Assembly (NCBI RefSeq): GCF_014196595.1
Contig: NZ_JACIEA010000004.1
Span: 1 to 64,000 of the forward strand
Length of the DNA stretch: 64,000 nucleotides
Direction: 5' to 3'
Source of the DNA: Sphingorhabdus rigui
GTDB taxonomy: Bacteria > Pseudomonadota > Alphaproteobacteria > Sphingomonadales > Sphingomonadaceae
The position numbers and the translations under genes were made by a program. Position 1 is the first letter of the stretch; each line of letters begins with the position of its first letter. Shown here piece by piece: positions 34,988 through 43,286 of the stretch. Under the pieces are notes generated by a model. That model saw only the letters and a program-made list of their open reading frames with translations. It did no database searches and was not told the DNA's origin.

Positions 34988-36202
34988 TCAATTCGTTTTT
35001 GTTAGCGTTAATTCTGTGATCTTTAACGGTGAACTCAACTGCCCTTCGGATCCAAGGGCACTCAACTCAACTCGCACTAGGTTACAGTTTTCTGGTACCT
35101 CGACCGACAGTTGCACTAACTTTGAGTTTGCAGTGGCGGGCACGAAGCGATCTACGATAAGCTGAGGTCCATTCTGGGCTGCGCAGTAAACACTCCAGCG
35201 AAGTGACGCGGGCGGAGAGCCTGGCTCATAAATCGATCTATGCCCCAACACATATGTCGAAGATGAAATGACGGCTACGTTCCGCGACGCTATCAAGCCC
35301 CGCGCTGTGGGCGCCACCGTCACATCGATTGTGCCGTCACCAGAGACGCTGGCCGAAATATCGTCTGACTGGCCTAGGGTCCAAGACAGCGGCTGCCACT
35401 TCGGATCGAGATTAACGCCGCCAGGAGCGAAAGCACGAAATGCGCCTACGTCAACATTCAGCGCGACAAGAGAGAATAATTTCCACGCATCGCCCGCCAC
35501 ACCTGATTGGAGCATACGGTAGATGATGCGCGCATTACTGACGGCATATTCATCGCCGCTAAGCCTTGACGCTATAGGCGCCACTAGGTCGCGATATTGG
35601 TCAACTTCAACCCGCTGTGACGCCATATCCAAAAAAGGCGCGCTCCACCTCGTCGCTGGGGTTAAATAGGGTCGTATCGCAGCCCTGACTTCGGGATAGG
35701 CAACTGCCGATACAAGTACGGGCAGAAAGGTCGCCTGCATTGCGGGGTGTACAGACAGAAGGGCATTATAGTGACTGACCGCGCCCTTCACGTCATCTGC
35801 CCCGCTTTTCTGTTCGATCATCCACAACTGGCTAAGCGCATCGCGGCGGGAAACAGTGTCGGCAGAAGCCATGAGGGCATTTGCCAATCCGGATTGACCA
35901 ATAGAAGCCGCCCGAAGCCCATAGAAAGACAGGAGGCTGGCATTTAATGGGCGGTTGACTAGAGATGCCCGCGCCGCACCAGCGTCTTGGCTTGAAATTA
36001 TAAACTGCGGGTTTGTTTTCAGTTCCGAGGCAAAGGCATTTACGGCGGCTAGGCCGTCCGACGGATCCGCTGAATAGGCAGCTTTTGGGTCAGCTTCCCG
36101 CAAATAGGATTTTACGGCATTCTGGCCGGAATAGGCTCCGCAAACCAACAGCAGGGCGGCGCCTGCAAGGCGGCTCGCGCTCAGCAGAAGCCCCGACCCC
36201 AT
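34988..36202 (-). CDS. Unknown EPS-operon protein with N-terminal membrane anchor
   Basis: I do not recognise the family. The 404-residue product has one hydrophobic segment near the N-terminus (LAGAALLLVCGAYSG), an alpha-helical, Ala-rich middle that looks like tetratricopeptide-type repeats (residues 50-230), and a C-terminal part rich in beta-forming residues (about 260-400) that could be a sandwich domain. This suggests a membrane-anchored periplasmic protein. It directly abuts wzc (no spacer) and is followed by a 118-base gap before the WecA-like gene, so it belongs to the export and assembly operon. Confidence 0.75.
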   Translation of the reverse strand: MGSGLLLSASRLAGAALLLVCGAYSGQNAVKSYLREADPKAAYSADPSDGLAAVNAFASELKTNPQFIISSQDAGAARASLVNRPLNASLLSFYGLRAASIGQSGLANALMASADTVSRRDALSQLWMIEQKSGADDVKGAVSHYNALLSVHPAMQATFLPVLVSAVAYPEVRAAIRPYLTPATRWSAPFLDMASQRVEVDQYRDLVAPIASRLSGDEYAVSNARIIYRMLQSGVAGDAWKLFSLVALNVDVGAFRAFAPGGVNLDPKWQPLSWTLGQSDDISASVSGDGTIDVTVAPTARGLIASRNVAVISSSTYVLGHRSIYEPGSPPASLRWSVYCAAQNGPQLIVDRFVPATANSKLVQLSVEVPENCNLVRVELSALGSEGQLSSPLKITELTLTKTN

Positions 36203-38407
36203 TTAGCCGCGCGCCTCATCTTCTTCACCGTAACGCTGGCCGTAGCCGTAGCCGTAGCCGTAGCCGTAGCCGTAGCCGTAGCCCTTCGCGTCGCCGCCAA
36301 CCTTTGTTAAGACGATGCCAAAGATGTGCCCATTCACCTGGCGAATGCGCTGGATAGATGCCTTGACGCCGCGAACGGCGGCGCCTCCAGCCTGCACGAC
36401 ATAGACTACGCCCTCAACTGACTTAGAAATAAGCGGCGCATCCGTCATGCCCAAAACCGGCGGGCTGTCAATTAAGATGTGGTCGAATTGACCGAGGCCT
36501 TCTTTCACAAATTGAGAGAGCCGGTCGCCACTCAAAAGCTCCGCCGCGCTTGGCGGGACAGGACCGGCTGCAATGATGCTCACATTTTTGAGGCTTGTCT
36601 CTTGCACAATGTGGGACCAGTCATTCTCGCCCGCCAGATAGTTGCTGAAGCCCACCTCGTTCGACCCCTCAACCATCGCGTGGATTGACGGCGAGCGTAA
36701 GTCGGCGTCGACCAAGAGCACACGCTTCCCAGTCCGGCCAATGATCTGTGCGAGCGCCAAGGACGTCGACGACTTTCCTTCCGCCGGCCGCGTACTCACA
36801 ACCGCAAAGGACCTGGGTAGGCCGTGGTTGGTCGCAAATGCGAGACTTGAGCGGATAGAGAAATAGGCGTCGAAGATGTGTGACTTGGGGTCTCGCAATT
36901 CCTCGTACAGATTTCCGTCCGCGACGGCAGGCGTCATCCCGAGGAGTGGGACGCCCAGAAGCGGCTCCACCTGCGATGGCTCACGGATGCCCTCGTCGAT
37001 TTGCTCAAGGGCAAAGACGGTCGCGGCAGCCAGGCCGATGCCGAGGAGCAAAGCAATCGCTAAATTGATTGGCATCTTAGGCGACGATGGTCTGTCGGGA
37101 ACAATTGCCGGTTCAACAATTGCAATGTTATTTACGCCGACTGATCCCGCGACACCAATTTCCTTGTAGCGCTGCAAAAGGGCGTCATAGAGCTGGCGGT
37201 TCGTGTCCGCCTCTCGCTGGTATATGTTATACTGAATATTGGCCCTGTTTTGCCGGTCCATGTCGCCCTTCAGCTGGTCGACCTTTGCCTTGAGTTCGCT
37301 TTCGCGCTTCTGGGCCTCTCGATACTCACGCGTGCGTGCCGCACTTATGCGCGAAGTCTCGCGCGCAATCGCGGCGTCGATGGAGCGAATTTGCTCAGCA
37401 TATTGCTTGACGGCAGGGAACTCCGGCTCAAACTGGACACTAAGCTTTGCATACTCGGCCGCGGCGGATGCACGCTGTTGGCGCAAGCCGGCAAGCGTCG
37501 CGCTTGAAGTCGCCTCTGCAGTCGTGTCGCCGCCACCGCCAGCCCTTGCCTGCGCTTCGATACGTGCGGCAGTTGCCGCGTTGAGCGCTTGCGACAATTG
37601 CTCGAGGCTTGCGCCAACAAGCGTGCGGTTACCGAGTGTCCGGCCGTCGCCATCGCGTATTTGATCTAGGTTAACGATATCCGCATTTGAGCCATAGAGG
37701 ATGACGGCACGCTCACTCTGGCCAACCTTGTCCTGAAGAGAGGTCAGCCGCTCCTCCAAAAATTTACGGGCGTCCGCAGTCGACGCAAACTGGCGATCCA
37801 TGCTGAGCGCAATAAAGGACGAGGCCCACTTATTCGCAATGGCTGCAGAAAGTTCTGGGCTTCTGCTGGTATAGGACGCGTCGACGAGTTTAGATCCACG
37901 AATAGGCGAAATAGCAATATTCTGCAGTAGCAACCCGACCACAAGGCGCTTGTGTCCGCCTCTCAATTGGGCCTCAGACTTGCCCGGCACCTTCTTCGTA
38001 ATGATATCAGCGTCGAGACCGTGCGCCTCAAGAAAGGCGCCACTCTTGTATAGGCCAAGCTCGGAGGCGACCCGCTCAGCGAGGGGCCGTGTCTTAAGCA
38101 GGGCGTATTGCGTCGCATAAAACTCCACATCCTGCGACGAAGTCTGGGCATCCAAGCCCTCAACTTTGGTGACCTGCTTTTGCTGGCGGTCAATCTGGAC
38201 CTGCACCTTGGCCGTGTAGAGTGGCGCCATGAGGAGCGTTGCGACAACGCCAATCACCAATGTGCCCGCAATGATACCCGTCACCAGCCAGCGCCAGCGC
38301 AGCGCCGTGTGCCAATATTGCAGCAGGATCGGCGGAAGCAGCCCTCGCGAATTTTGAGCAGCCTGCTGCTCAATCATGTTGGCGGACGCATTTACGACTT
38401 CATTCAT
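36203..38407 (-). CDS. Wzc-like polysaccharide copolymerase and tyrosine autokinase
   Basis: Inner-membrane protein controlling chain length and export. Layout of about 734 residues: first membrane segment (WLVTGIIAGTLVIGVVAT, about 40-60), Wzz domain, a long coiled-coil periplasmic region, second membrane segment (MPINLAIALLLGIGLAAATV, about 450), and a BY-kinase domain with Walker A AEGKSSTSLALAQ, Walker A' LLVDADLRSPS and Walker B HILIDSPP. The tail is GY repeated seven times plus one further Tyr, the expected autophosphorylation cluster. ATG 38407 is preferred over TTG 38419. It partners the Wza-like protein 20 bases upstream. Confidence 0.93.
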   Translation of the reverse strand: MNEVVNASANMIEQQAAQNSRGLLPPILLQYWHTALRWRWLVTGIIAGTLVIGVVATLLMAPLYTAKVQVQIDRQQKQVTKVEGLDAQTSSQDVEFYATQYALLKTRPLAERVASELGLYKSGAFLEAHGLDADIITKKVPGKSEAQLRGGHKRLVVGLLLQNIAISPIRGSKLVDASYTSRSPELSAAIANKWASSFIALSMDRQFASTADARKFLEERLTSLQDKVGQSERAVILYGSNADIVNLDQIRDGDGRTLGNRTLVGASLEQLSQALNAATAARIEAQARAGGGGDTTAEATSSATLAGLRQQRASAAAEYAKLSVQFEPEFPAVKQYAEQIRSIDAAIARETSRISAARTREYREAQKRESELKAKVDQLKGDMDRQNRANIQYNIYQREADTNRQLYDALLQRYKEIGVAGSVGVNNIAIVEPAIVPDRPSSPKMPINLAIALLLGIGLAAATVFALEQIDEGIREPSQVEPLLGVPLLGMTPAVADGNLYEELRDPKSHIFDAYFSIRSSLAFATNHGLPRSFAVVSTRPAEGKSSTSLALAQIIGRTGKRVLLVDADLRSPSIHAMVEGSNEVGFSNYLAGENDWSHIVQETSLKNVSIIAAGPVPPSAAELLSGDRLSQFVKEGLGQFDHILIDSPPVLGMTDAPLISKSVEGVVYVVQAGGAAVRGVKASIQRIRQVNGHIFGIVLTKVGGDAKGYGYGYGYGYGYGYGQRYGEEDEARG
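36241..36282 (-). repeat. Seven perfect copies of a 6-bp repeat encoding the Wzc tyrosine tail
   Basis: CGTAGC is repeated seven times without error on the plus strand (GCTACG on the coding strand), encoding alternating Gly and Tyr. The number of phosphorylatable tyrosines therefore equals the copy number of a short tandem repeat. Gain or loss of a unit keeps the frame and changes the tail by exactly one Gly-Tyr pair. Confidence 0.95.
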
Positions 38408-38427
38408 GTAGGAGCCCAATTTAAATC

Positions 38428-39150
38428 TTAATTATTGCTGTTGAGTAGGTAGATTACCGGCGCCAGCAGTGGAGACGCAGCCAAGAAATCTTTCCAGATT
38501 TTGCGGCCCTGGGAATCTCCAACCATTACAACGTCACTCGCGTAAATTTCAGGGTCGGGGTAATTCCCCTTTTGAATTGCCTTGACATTGTAGAGGGCGG
38601 CATAGTCTTTCCCGCCAACGGTCCGGAAGACCGCGACTGATCCCCGAGACGAAATGTCAGTCCAGCCCTCGGCCGACGCAATTGCCGTCATGAGCGTCAT
38701 CTTGCCGACAATGGGATACACGCCAGGCTTCTTCACCTCTCCGCCAATGGTGACCGTCTGGCTCACAATTTCCTTGAGATTCACTGTGACTTGGGGGTTC
38801 TTAATGAATCGGCCGCGGAACAAATCTTGCAGGGCGACGCTCACCTCTCCAGGCGTCTTACCAGCGACTTCGACCGTGCCAACAAGGGGGAAGGTTATGC
38901 GGCCGCTGGCGTCAACTTGGACTTCCTTGTCGCTCAATTCCGCGCTGCCGAACACGTCGATAGTCAGCTTGTCAAATGGCCCCACACGATAGGGGCGCTC
39001 AGAGGCCTGCAAGTCAGCCAAGCTGGGCGCCGGCAATTCATCGGCACTGACCATTTGAAGGCCCGCACGCGGCTCATCATCCGCCGCCGAGGCGTGGACG
39101 GAAAGTACAAGGAGAGCGAGGCCAATACCGAGAGACTTTAAGATCTGCAT
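38428..39150 (-). CDS. Polysaccharide export protein (Wza-like, outer membrane/periplasm)
   Basis: A 240-residue exporter with a signal peptide (LGIGLALLVLSVHASA, cleaved before ADDE) but no lipobox cysteine, unlike classic Wza. The Poly_export domain begins at YRVGPFDKLTIDVFG (about residue 54), followed by a SLBB-type domain (VTIGGEVKKPGVYPIVGKMT, about 135-155) and DPEIYASDVVMVGDS. The length fits short alphaproteobacterial exporters. It lies 8 bases after the ligase gene and 20 bases before the chosen wzc start, in one operon. Confidence 0.9.
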   Translation of the reverse strand: MQILKSLGIGLALLVLSVHASAADDEPRAGLQMVSADELPAPSLADLQASERPYRVGPFDKLTIDVFGSAELSDKEVQVDASGRITFPLVGTVEVAGKTPGEVSVALQDLFRGRFIKNPQVTVNLKEIVSQTVTIGGEVKKPGVYPIVGKMTLMTAIASAEGWTDISSRGSVAVFRTVGGKDYAALYNVKAIQKGNYPDPEIYASDVVMVGDSQGRKIWKDFLAASPLLAPVIYLLNSNN

Positions 39151-39158
39151 GCCGAACC

Positions 39159-40520
39159 TTATTGATGATCAGACTTGTGAAACAAACTTTTGGATGCCGA
39201 GGCCCAAATGGCCGCCAAGACAAATACAGCCGACAAAATCGGAGTACGCACCGGATAGTCAGATATACTTGCAATTGCGAGAAGAATTATCACTAAAATA
39301 CCCAGGCGTTTAAATAAAGCAGCGTCGCCCGAGGCGCGCACGCCCCGCCAGACCGCCCCGGCAAGAAAGGCTAATGCCAAGAGCAGTAGCGCAGCGCCAG
39401 GGATGCCGGCTGTGAACAAAATTTCCAAAACCTCATTATGCGCGTGATTAGAAAAAGTGGGCCGCAGCAAGTTATCCGGCTCCAAAACCTTATACGCCTC
39501 AACATAACTCCCCACGCCCGTCCCCCATGGGAGATAGTGTGACAACATGTCTACGATGCTCTGCCAGACGGGCCAGCGCAAATCTTCCGTCTGATCTTCG
39601 AGGCGCATAAATGCGACGTCGCGCGACGCCCAAATCGTAGCGCACACCAGTGCCCCGACACTCGCAAGTGCCACAGAGTAGCGCACCCAAGGCCTAATCG
39701 CGACCCGCTTTAGGGGGAGGAGCCCAAATGCAAATACGAGGACGAGTGCGACGCCGGCCACCAGCAGGCCCGTCCGCGACCCGGTGACCAGCACGAGCGG
39801 CACAACCACTAGGCACATAGAGGCACCCGCAAACGCCTCGATCTTGCGCGGCAATCCCATCCCGACGCCGGCACTGATCGCGACCGCCGCCATCGGAAAA
39901 ATGAGTGCCAGAAGCGCAGCCTGATGGTTTCGGTTCACAAACAGGCCCGCGACGTCTTGCGACGCCTGGCGTGAATAGAGGGCAATGTCTGCGTCCGTCG
40001 CCTGCAATAGCCCGACGGCGGCACTCGTGAATGAGAGCAGCAGGACGACGCCTAAGGCGCGCCTCTGCCGCAGGCCATCAAACTGGGAGGCCAAGACCAG
40101 CACCGCAAATGGAACCGACAGCGACAGTAATGCATTCATCGTCTCGTCCGGCGACATCGACAGGGGTCGAGAAATTTGGCCGAGGCCGACGGCCTTGTCG
40201 ATGTCCACAATGACCTGCCGCCCAGGCAAGTTACTCCACACGTCGTAGGGAAGCGGTACCAAGTGTGCTGCCGTCAGCAATACGGTTAGACCAAATATCA
40301 GCCAGACCGCCCAAAACTGTCGAATATGTTGAAGCCGGAGAGACCAGAGGCCAATCGCCGTCACGACGAAGGCGAGTGGACGCAGGAGGATGAGATGCGG
40401 CTCGTCGGACCAGCTACTGCCGCCCGCGAAGAAGACGGCCAGCATGAAGCCCGAAAAAAATATAAAGGGAATGTCTAGGGAGCGCCGCGCCCGCGCGGCT
40501 TTTGTATCAGACAACTGCAT
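39159..40520 (-). CDS. O-antigen ligase/polymerase family membrane protein (Wzy_C)
   Basis: A 453-residue protein with 10-12 membrane segments and the family's large periplasmic loop (residues 300-365), which contains LPWGTGVGSYVEAY and NHAHNEVLEILFTAGIPG. Conserved LVLVTGSRTGLLVAG precedes it. Such proteins either polymerise repeat units or ligate glycans. In this operon, ahead of wza and wzc, a polymerase role is most likely, but the membrane protein at 26951-28216 is a rival. The decayed copy at 17311-17833 is related. Confidence 0.87.
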   Translation of the reverse strand: MQLSDTKAARARRSLDIPFIFFSGFMLAVFFAGGSSWSDEPHLILLRPLAFVVTAIGLWSLRLQHIRQFWAVWLIFGLTVLLTAAHLVPLPYDVWSNLPGRQVIVDIDKAVGLGQISRPLSMSPDETMNALLSLSVPFAVLVLASQFDGLRQRRALGVVLLLSFTSAAVGLLQATDADIALYSRQASQDVAGLFVNRNHQAALLALIFPMAAVAISAGVGMGLPRKIEAFAGASMCLVVVPLVLVTGSRTGLLVAGVALVLVFAFGLLPLKRVAIRPWVRYSVALASVGALVCATIWASRDVAFMRLEDQTEDLRWPVWQSIVDMLSHYLPWGTGVGSYVEAYKVLEPDNLLRPTFSNHAHNEVLEILFTAGIPGAALLLLALAFLAGAVWRGVRASGDAALFKRLGILVIILLAIASISDYPVRTPILSAVFVLAAIWASASKSLFHKSDHQ

Positions 40521-40568
40521 CGCCTAACGTTAGAACGCCTACCCAGCGGGGACAATCAAAAAGATGAT

Positions 40569-40598
40569 AAAAAAAGGGGCGATAAACGCCCCTTTTTC
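40569..40598. terminator. Rho-independent terminator, symmetric
   Basis: AAAAAGGGGCG (40571-40581) pairs with CGCCCCTTTTT (40587-40597) around a 5-base loop, with A/T runs on both sides, so it can act in either direction. It lies 22 bases after the stop of the small secreted protein and ahead of the EPS operon, so the small gene should be transcribed mostly alone. Confidence 0.92.
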
Positions 40599-40619
40599 CT
40601 CTCAGCGGTTAGGCTGAAA

Positions 40620-40850
40620 TTACTTGCTGTCGCCGCCAGAGGCGATAACGATACCACCCACAACCGCAGCAGCAGCGAGGACAGCAACGAGCGTACCCGA
40701 CGCAGCCTTAGTCTTGCCTGGCTTTGCAGCAGCACGAACTGGCTGAACTGCAGCCGACTTAACCGAAAGCGAACCAGCAGCAGTGGCAGCCGAAGCAACC
40801 GAAGGGGCCATCAGAGCAACTACGGCAAGCGCAGAAATGATCTTCTTCAT
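40620..40850 (-). CDS. Small exported/membrane protein, unknown role
   Basis: A 76-residue protein: signal peptide (KKIISALAVVALMAPSVASA), a short basic and Ala-rich middle (about residues 22-50), then a C-terminal hydrophobic segment (TLVAVLAAAAVVGGIVIASGG). No known family recognised. GGAG lies 7 bases before the ATG and a near-consensus promoter lies about 50 bases upstream, with a strong terminator after the gene, so a highly expressed single-gene transcript is likely. It stands at the head of the export operon; whether it takes part in polysaccharide export is unknown. Confidence 0.8.
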   Translation of the reverse strand: MKKIISALAVVALMAPSVASAATAAGSLSVKSAAVQPVRAAAKPGKTKAASGTLVAVLAAAAVVGGIVIASGGDSK

Positions 40851-40899
40851 AAAAAAACTCCAATTGGGAGATGTGTGCTTTTACCCATCACCTTTCCCC

Positions 40900-40929
40900 T
40901 TTATAGAAGTGATTCGACACGAATGTCAA
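40900..40929 (-). promoter_or_regulatory. Sigma-70-type promoter of the small exported protein gene
   Basis: On the minus strand TTGACA (40924-40929) is followed after 18 bases by TATAAA (40900-40905). That is a perfect -35 and a five-of-six -10 at near-ideal spacing. The start site would fall near 40893, giving a leader of about 40 bases before the ribosome site. Confidence 0.8.
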
Positions 40930-41092
40930 CGGCTTTGGGCATTTTTACTTTCTTATAGCGGTAAATATGCGACCTCTTTGCTCTATTTTAGAGGGGCTTT
41001 GAAATCAGCTCAAACCAAACTAACGAGTTTTTTTAACTATGGATTTTTATGCATCGCGGCACAGCCACCATCTAACGAATTGGAAGTAAGAG

Positions 41093-41302
41093 TTGGACTT
41101 TGAAGACGACAAGCATGGATTTTTGCGGATCCTGGACAGCCTGTACGGCCGAATGTTCCGCTGCCCGCGCGGCAAGCACAAGCGCAGCAGCAGCCACATC
41201 CGTAAGACTGGCGACCAATATACGTCGCGCTGCCGCAGCTGCCGCAAGCCAATGGTGCGCATCTCCAAGCGCAACTGGGCCCTCGACGACCGACGCGCCT
41301 AG
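41093..41302 (+). CDS. Small zinc-ribbon-like protein
   Basis: A 69-residue basic protein with a likely zinc site: CPRGKHKRSSSHIRKTG, then SRCRSCRKPMVRISKRNW (one Cys-x4-His-type and one Cys-x2-Cys knuckle). Start is TTG 41093, with GGAAG 12 bases upstream; an alternative start is not evident. It ends 3 bases before the M48 peptidase gene, suggesting one transcript. I believe related short proteins occur in other sphingomonads but cannot confirm that. Role unknown. Confidence 0.6.
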   Translation: MDFEDDKHGFLRILDSLYGRMFRCPRGKHKRSSSHIRKTGDQYTSRCRSCRKPMVRISKRNWALDDRRA

Positions 41303-41305
41303 GAT

Positions 41306-42271
41306 ATGCGACTTTGGGCGCTAGGCATCCTCGTCGCACTCTCGACGCCCGCCGATAGCATAAACGGCTACGCCAAAATTAGTGACAACATGCAGGCCAG
41401 CCTGCTGGCACTTCAGAGAGACGACAAGCGTGTGGCAGACATCGCCTGGCGCATCGCCTCACGCAATGCGGACAGCTGCCCCAAGCTTTGGGCGTCAATC
41501 GGCGTCAGCCTGCAACATGTCAGCCAATATGAGCCCGCCTATCGCACGGCAGCCCAGGCGGCATTCGGGTTAGACGACACATACCCGTCAATCCTCGCAG
41601 TCGCCGAGGGCTCGCCGGCGTTCGCCGCAGGCCTGAAGCCAAACGACACAGTGCGGGCGGTCAAGGGCGTAGACCTTGCCGACAAAAGTCGGGGTCAGAA
41701 AAGCGCCGCGAGCTATGACGCGGTGGCGGCCGCCATGGCGGCGCTGGAGGCCCTGCCCGAACGTAGTGCGGCTATACTGTCGGTCGAACGCGAAGGCCAG
41801 AGGCTCGAAGTCAGTGTGACGCCCCAAAATGTGTGCCGCTCCCGCGTGGAGCTGGCGCCCGGCAACGCAATCAACGCAAATGCAAATGGCCTCGTCGCAC
41901 AGATTTCAGGGCGCCTCGTCGACTGGGTCGAAGGTGACGACGAACTCGCACTCGTCATTGCGCACGAGATGGCCCACAATCTCCTTGATCACCCCAAGAG
42001 GCTCAGTGAAAAATCTGCACTTTCGGGCCTCGCGACGAGCCTCGGCCTTTCGGGCAAGGCCCAGCGCCAAATGGAGCTGGACGCAGACCGAATGGGGATA
42101 ATCATGGTGGCAAGCGCCGGCTACAATTACAAAATCGCCCCGGACTTTTGGGCACGGCTAAATTCCAACTCCCCACTCGCCTCATTTTTGGCGACGTCAC
42201 ACCCCACGACGCCAACGCGCCGCGAAAATGCGCGGACCGTTGTGGGCGAGTTAGACGCTAAAAGACCTTAA
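41306..42271 (+). CDS. M48-family metallopeptidase with PDZ domain
   Basis: A 321-residue protein with a weak signal peptide (LWALGILVALSTPADS). A PDZ-like domain covers about residues 95-175 (LAVAEGSPAFAAGLKPNDTVRAVKGVDL, split here as AVAEGSPAFAAGLKPND). The zinc-binding HEMAH follows at about 223, and the third ligand Glu is in MELDADRMG. The N-terminal PDZ before the catalytic part is less usual than the C-terminal tetratricopeptide repeats of BepA-like members. Probably a periplasmic protease linked to envelope upkeep; substrate unknown. Confidence 0.85.
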   Translation: MRLWALGILVALSTPADSINGYAKISDNMQASLLALQRDDKRVADIAWRIASRNADSCPKLWASIGVSLQHVSQYEPAYRTAAQAAFGLDDTYPSILAVAEGSPAFAAGLKPNDTVRAVKGVDLADKSRGQKSAASYDAVAAAMAALEALPERSAAILSVEREGQRLEVSVTPQNVCRSRVELAPGNAINANANGLVAQISGRLVDWVEGDDELALVIAHEMAHNLLDHPKRLSEKSALSGLATSLGLSGKAQRQMELDADRMGIIMVASAGYNYKIAPDFWARLNSNSPLASFLATSHPTTPTRRENARTVVGELDAKRP

Positions 42272-42400
42272 CCGTTAAAAGATGAGTAAAATGTTTAGTC
42301 TAGAAAGAGGCGCAGCAATTCTTTAGCGGGCTAAGATAACTTACAAATAAGCCCAAACGGCTTAATCGTAGTTCAACTAAATATTTCCTGGAACCCAACC

Positions 42401-43282
42401 TTGCCACTTAAAACTCAAAAAATCAGAAAGGCGGTATTTCCGGTTGCCGGGCTTGGCACGCGTTTCCTGCCAGCGACCAAGGCCATACCCAAGGAAATGC
42501 TGCCCGTCGTGGATCGTCCGCTCATCCAATATGCAGTAGATGAGGCGCGCGAGGCGGGTATTGAACAGATGATATTCGTCACTGGGCGCGGCAAAAGCGC
42601 GATTGAGGATCATTTCGATATCGCGTTTGAGCTGGAACGCACGATGAGCGACCGGGGCAAGGATTTGTCGGTGCTTGAGCCGACACGGCTTGCGCCCGGT
42701 AATTGCGCCTATGTTCGCCAGCAAGAGCCGCTAGGTCTGGGCCATGCCATTTGGTGCGCACGCGACATTATTGGCGATGAACCTTTTGCTATATTATTGC
42801 CGGATGAATTCATGGTCGGTTCGCCCGGCTGCATGAAGCAGATGGTTGACGCCTATGAGAATGTGGGTGGCAACATCATTTCGGTGCTGGAGGTGCCGCA
42901 GGACAAAGTGTCGAGTTATGGCGTGATCGCCCCGGGCGCTTCGCATGGGAACATTACCGAAGTCAAAGGACTGGTTGAAAAGCCCAAGGCAGAAGACGCC
43001 CCCTCCAACCTAATCATTTCGGGCCGCTACATCCTCCAACCAGAGGTGATGCGCGTCTTGGAGCATCAGGGGAAAGGATTGGGCGGCGAAATTCAGCTGA
43101 CCGATGCGATGGCGCAGATGATTGGTCGTCAGGCCTTCCACGCGGTCACATTCGAAGGTGACCGCTATGATTGCGGGGATAAAATTGGCTTCCTTGAGGC
43201 GTGCGTGTCGGTTGCACTCGCGCGGGAAGATATGGCAAGTGACGCTCGCGCCGTAATTGAGCGCGCCCTGCATCGGAGTTAG
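42401..43282 (+). CDS. galU: UTP-glucose-1-phosphate uridylyltransferase
   Basis: Makes UDP-glucose from UTP and glucose-1-phosphate, feeding GalE and Ugd. Motifs: GLGTRFLPATKAIPKEMLPV, LIQYAVDEAREAGI, GRGKSAIEDHFD, QQEPLGLGHAIWCAR, ILLPDEFMV and GLVEKPKAEDAPSN. Full length at 293 residues. The only start that keeps the nucleotide-binding loop is TTG 42401, with a weak GGA upstream. It overlaps nothing and is followed after 4 bases by galE, also with a TTG start. Confidence 0.95.
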   Translation: MPLKTQKIRKAVFPVAGLGTRFLPATKAIPKEMLPVVDRPLIQYAVDEAREAGIEQMIFVTGRGKSAIEDHFDIAFELERTMSDRGKDLSVLEPTRLAPGNCAYVRQQEPLGLGHAIWCARDIIGDEPFAILLPDEFMVGSPGCMKQMVDAYENVGGNIISVLEVPQDKVSSYGVIAPGASHGNITEVKGLVEKPKAEDAPSNLIISGRYILQPEVMRVLEHQGKGLGGEIQLTDAMAQMIGRQAFHAVTFEGDRYDCGDKIGFLEACVSVALAREDMASDARAVIERALHRS

Positions 43283-43286
43283 GCAA

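Noticed and set aside
36013-38253. Several ORFs of 60-141 codons on both strands within wzc
   Set aside because: All are contained in or antisense to the clear Wzc frame and show no independent motifs.
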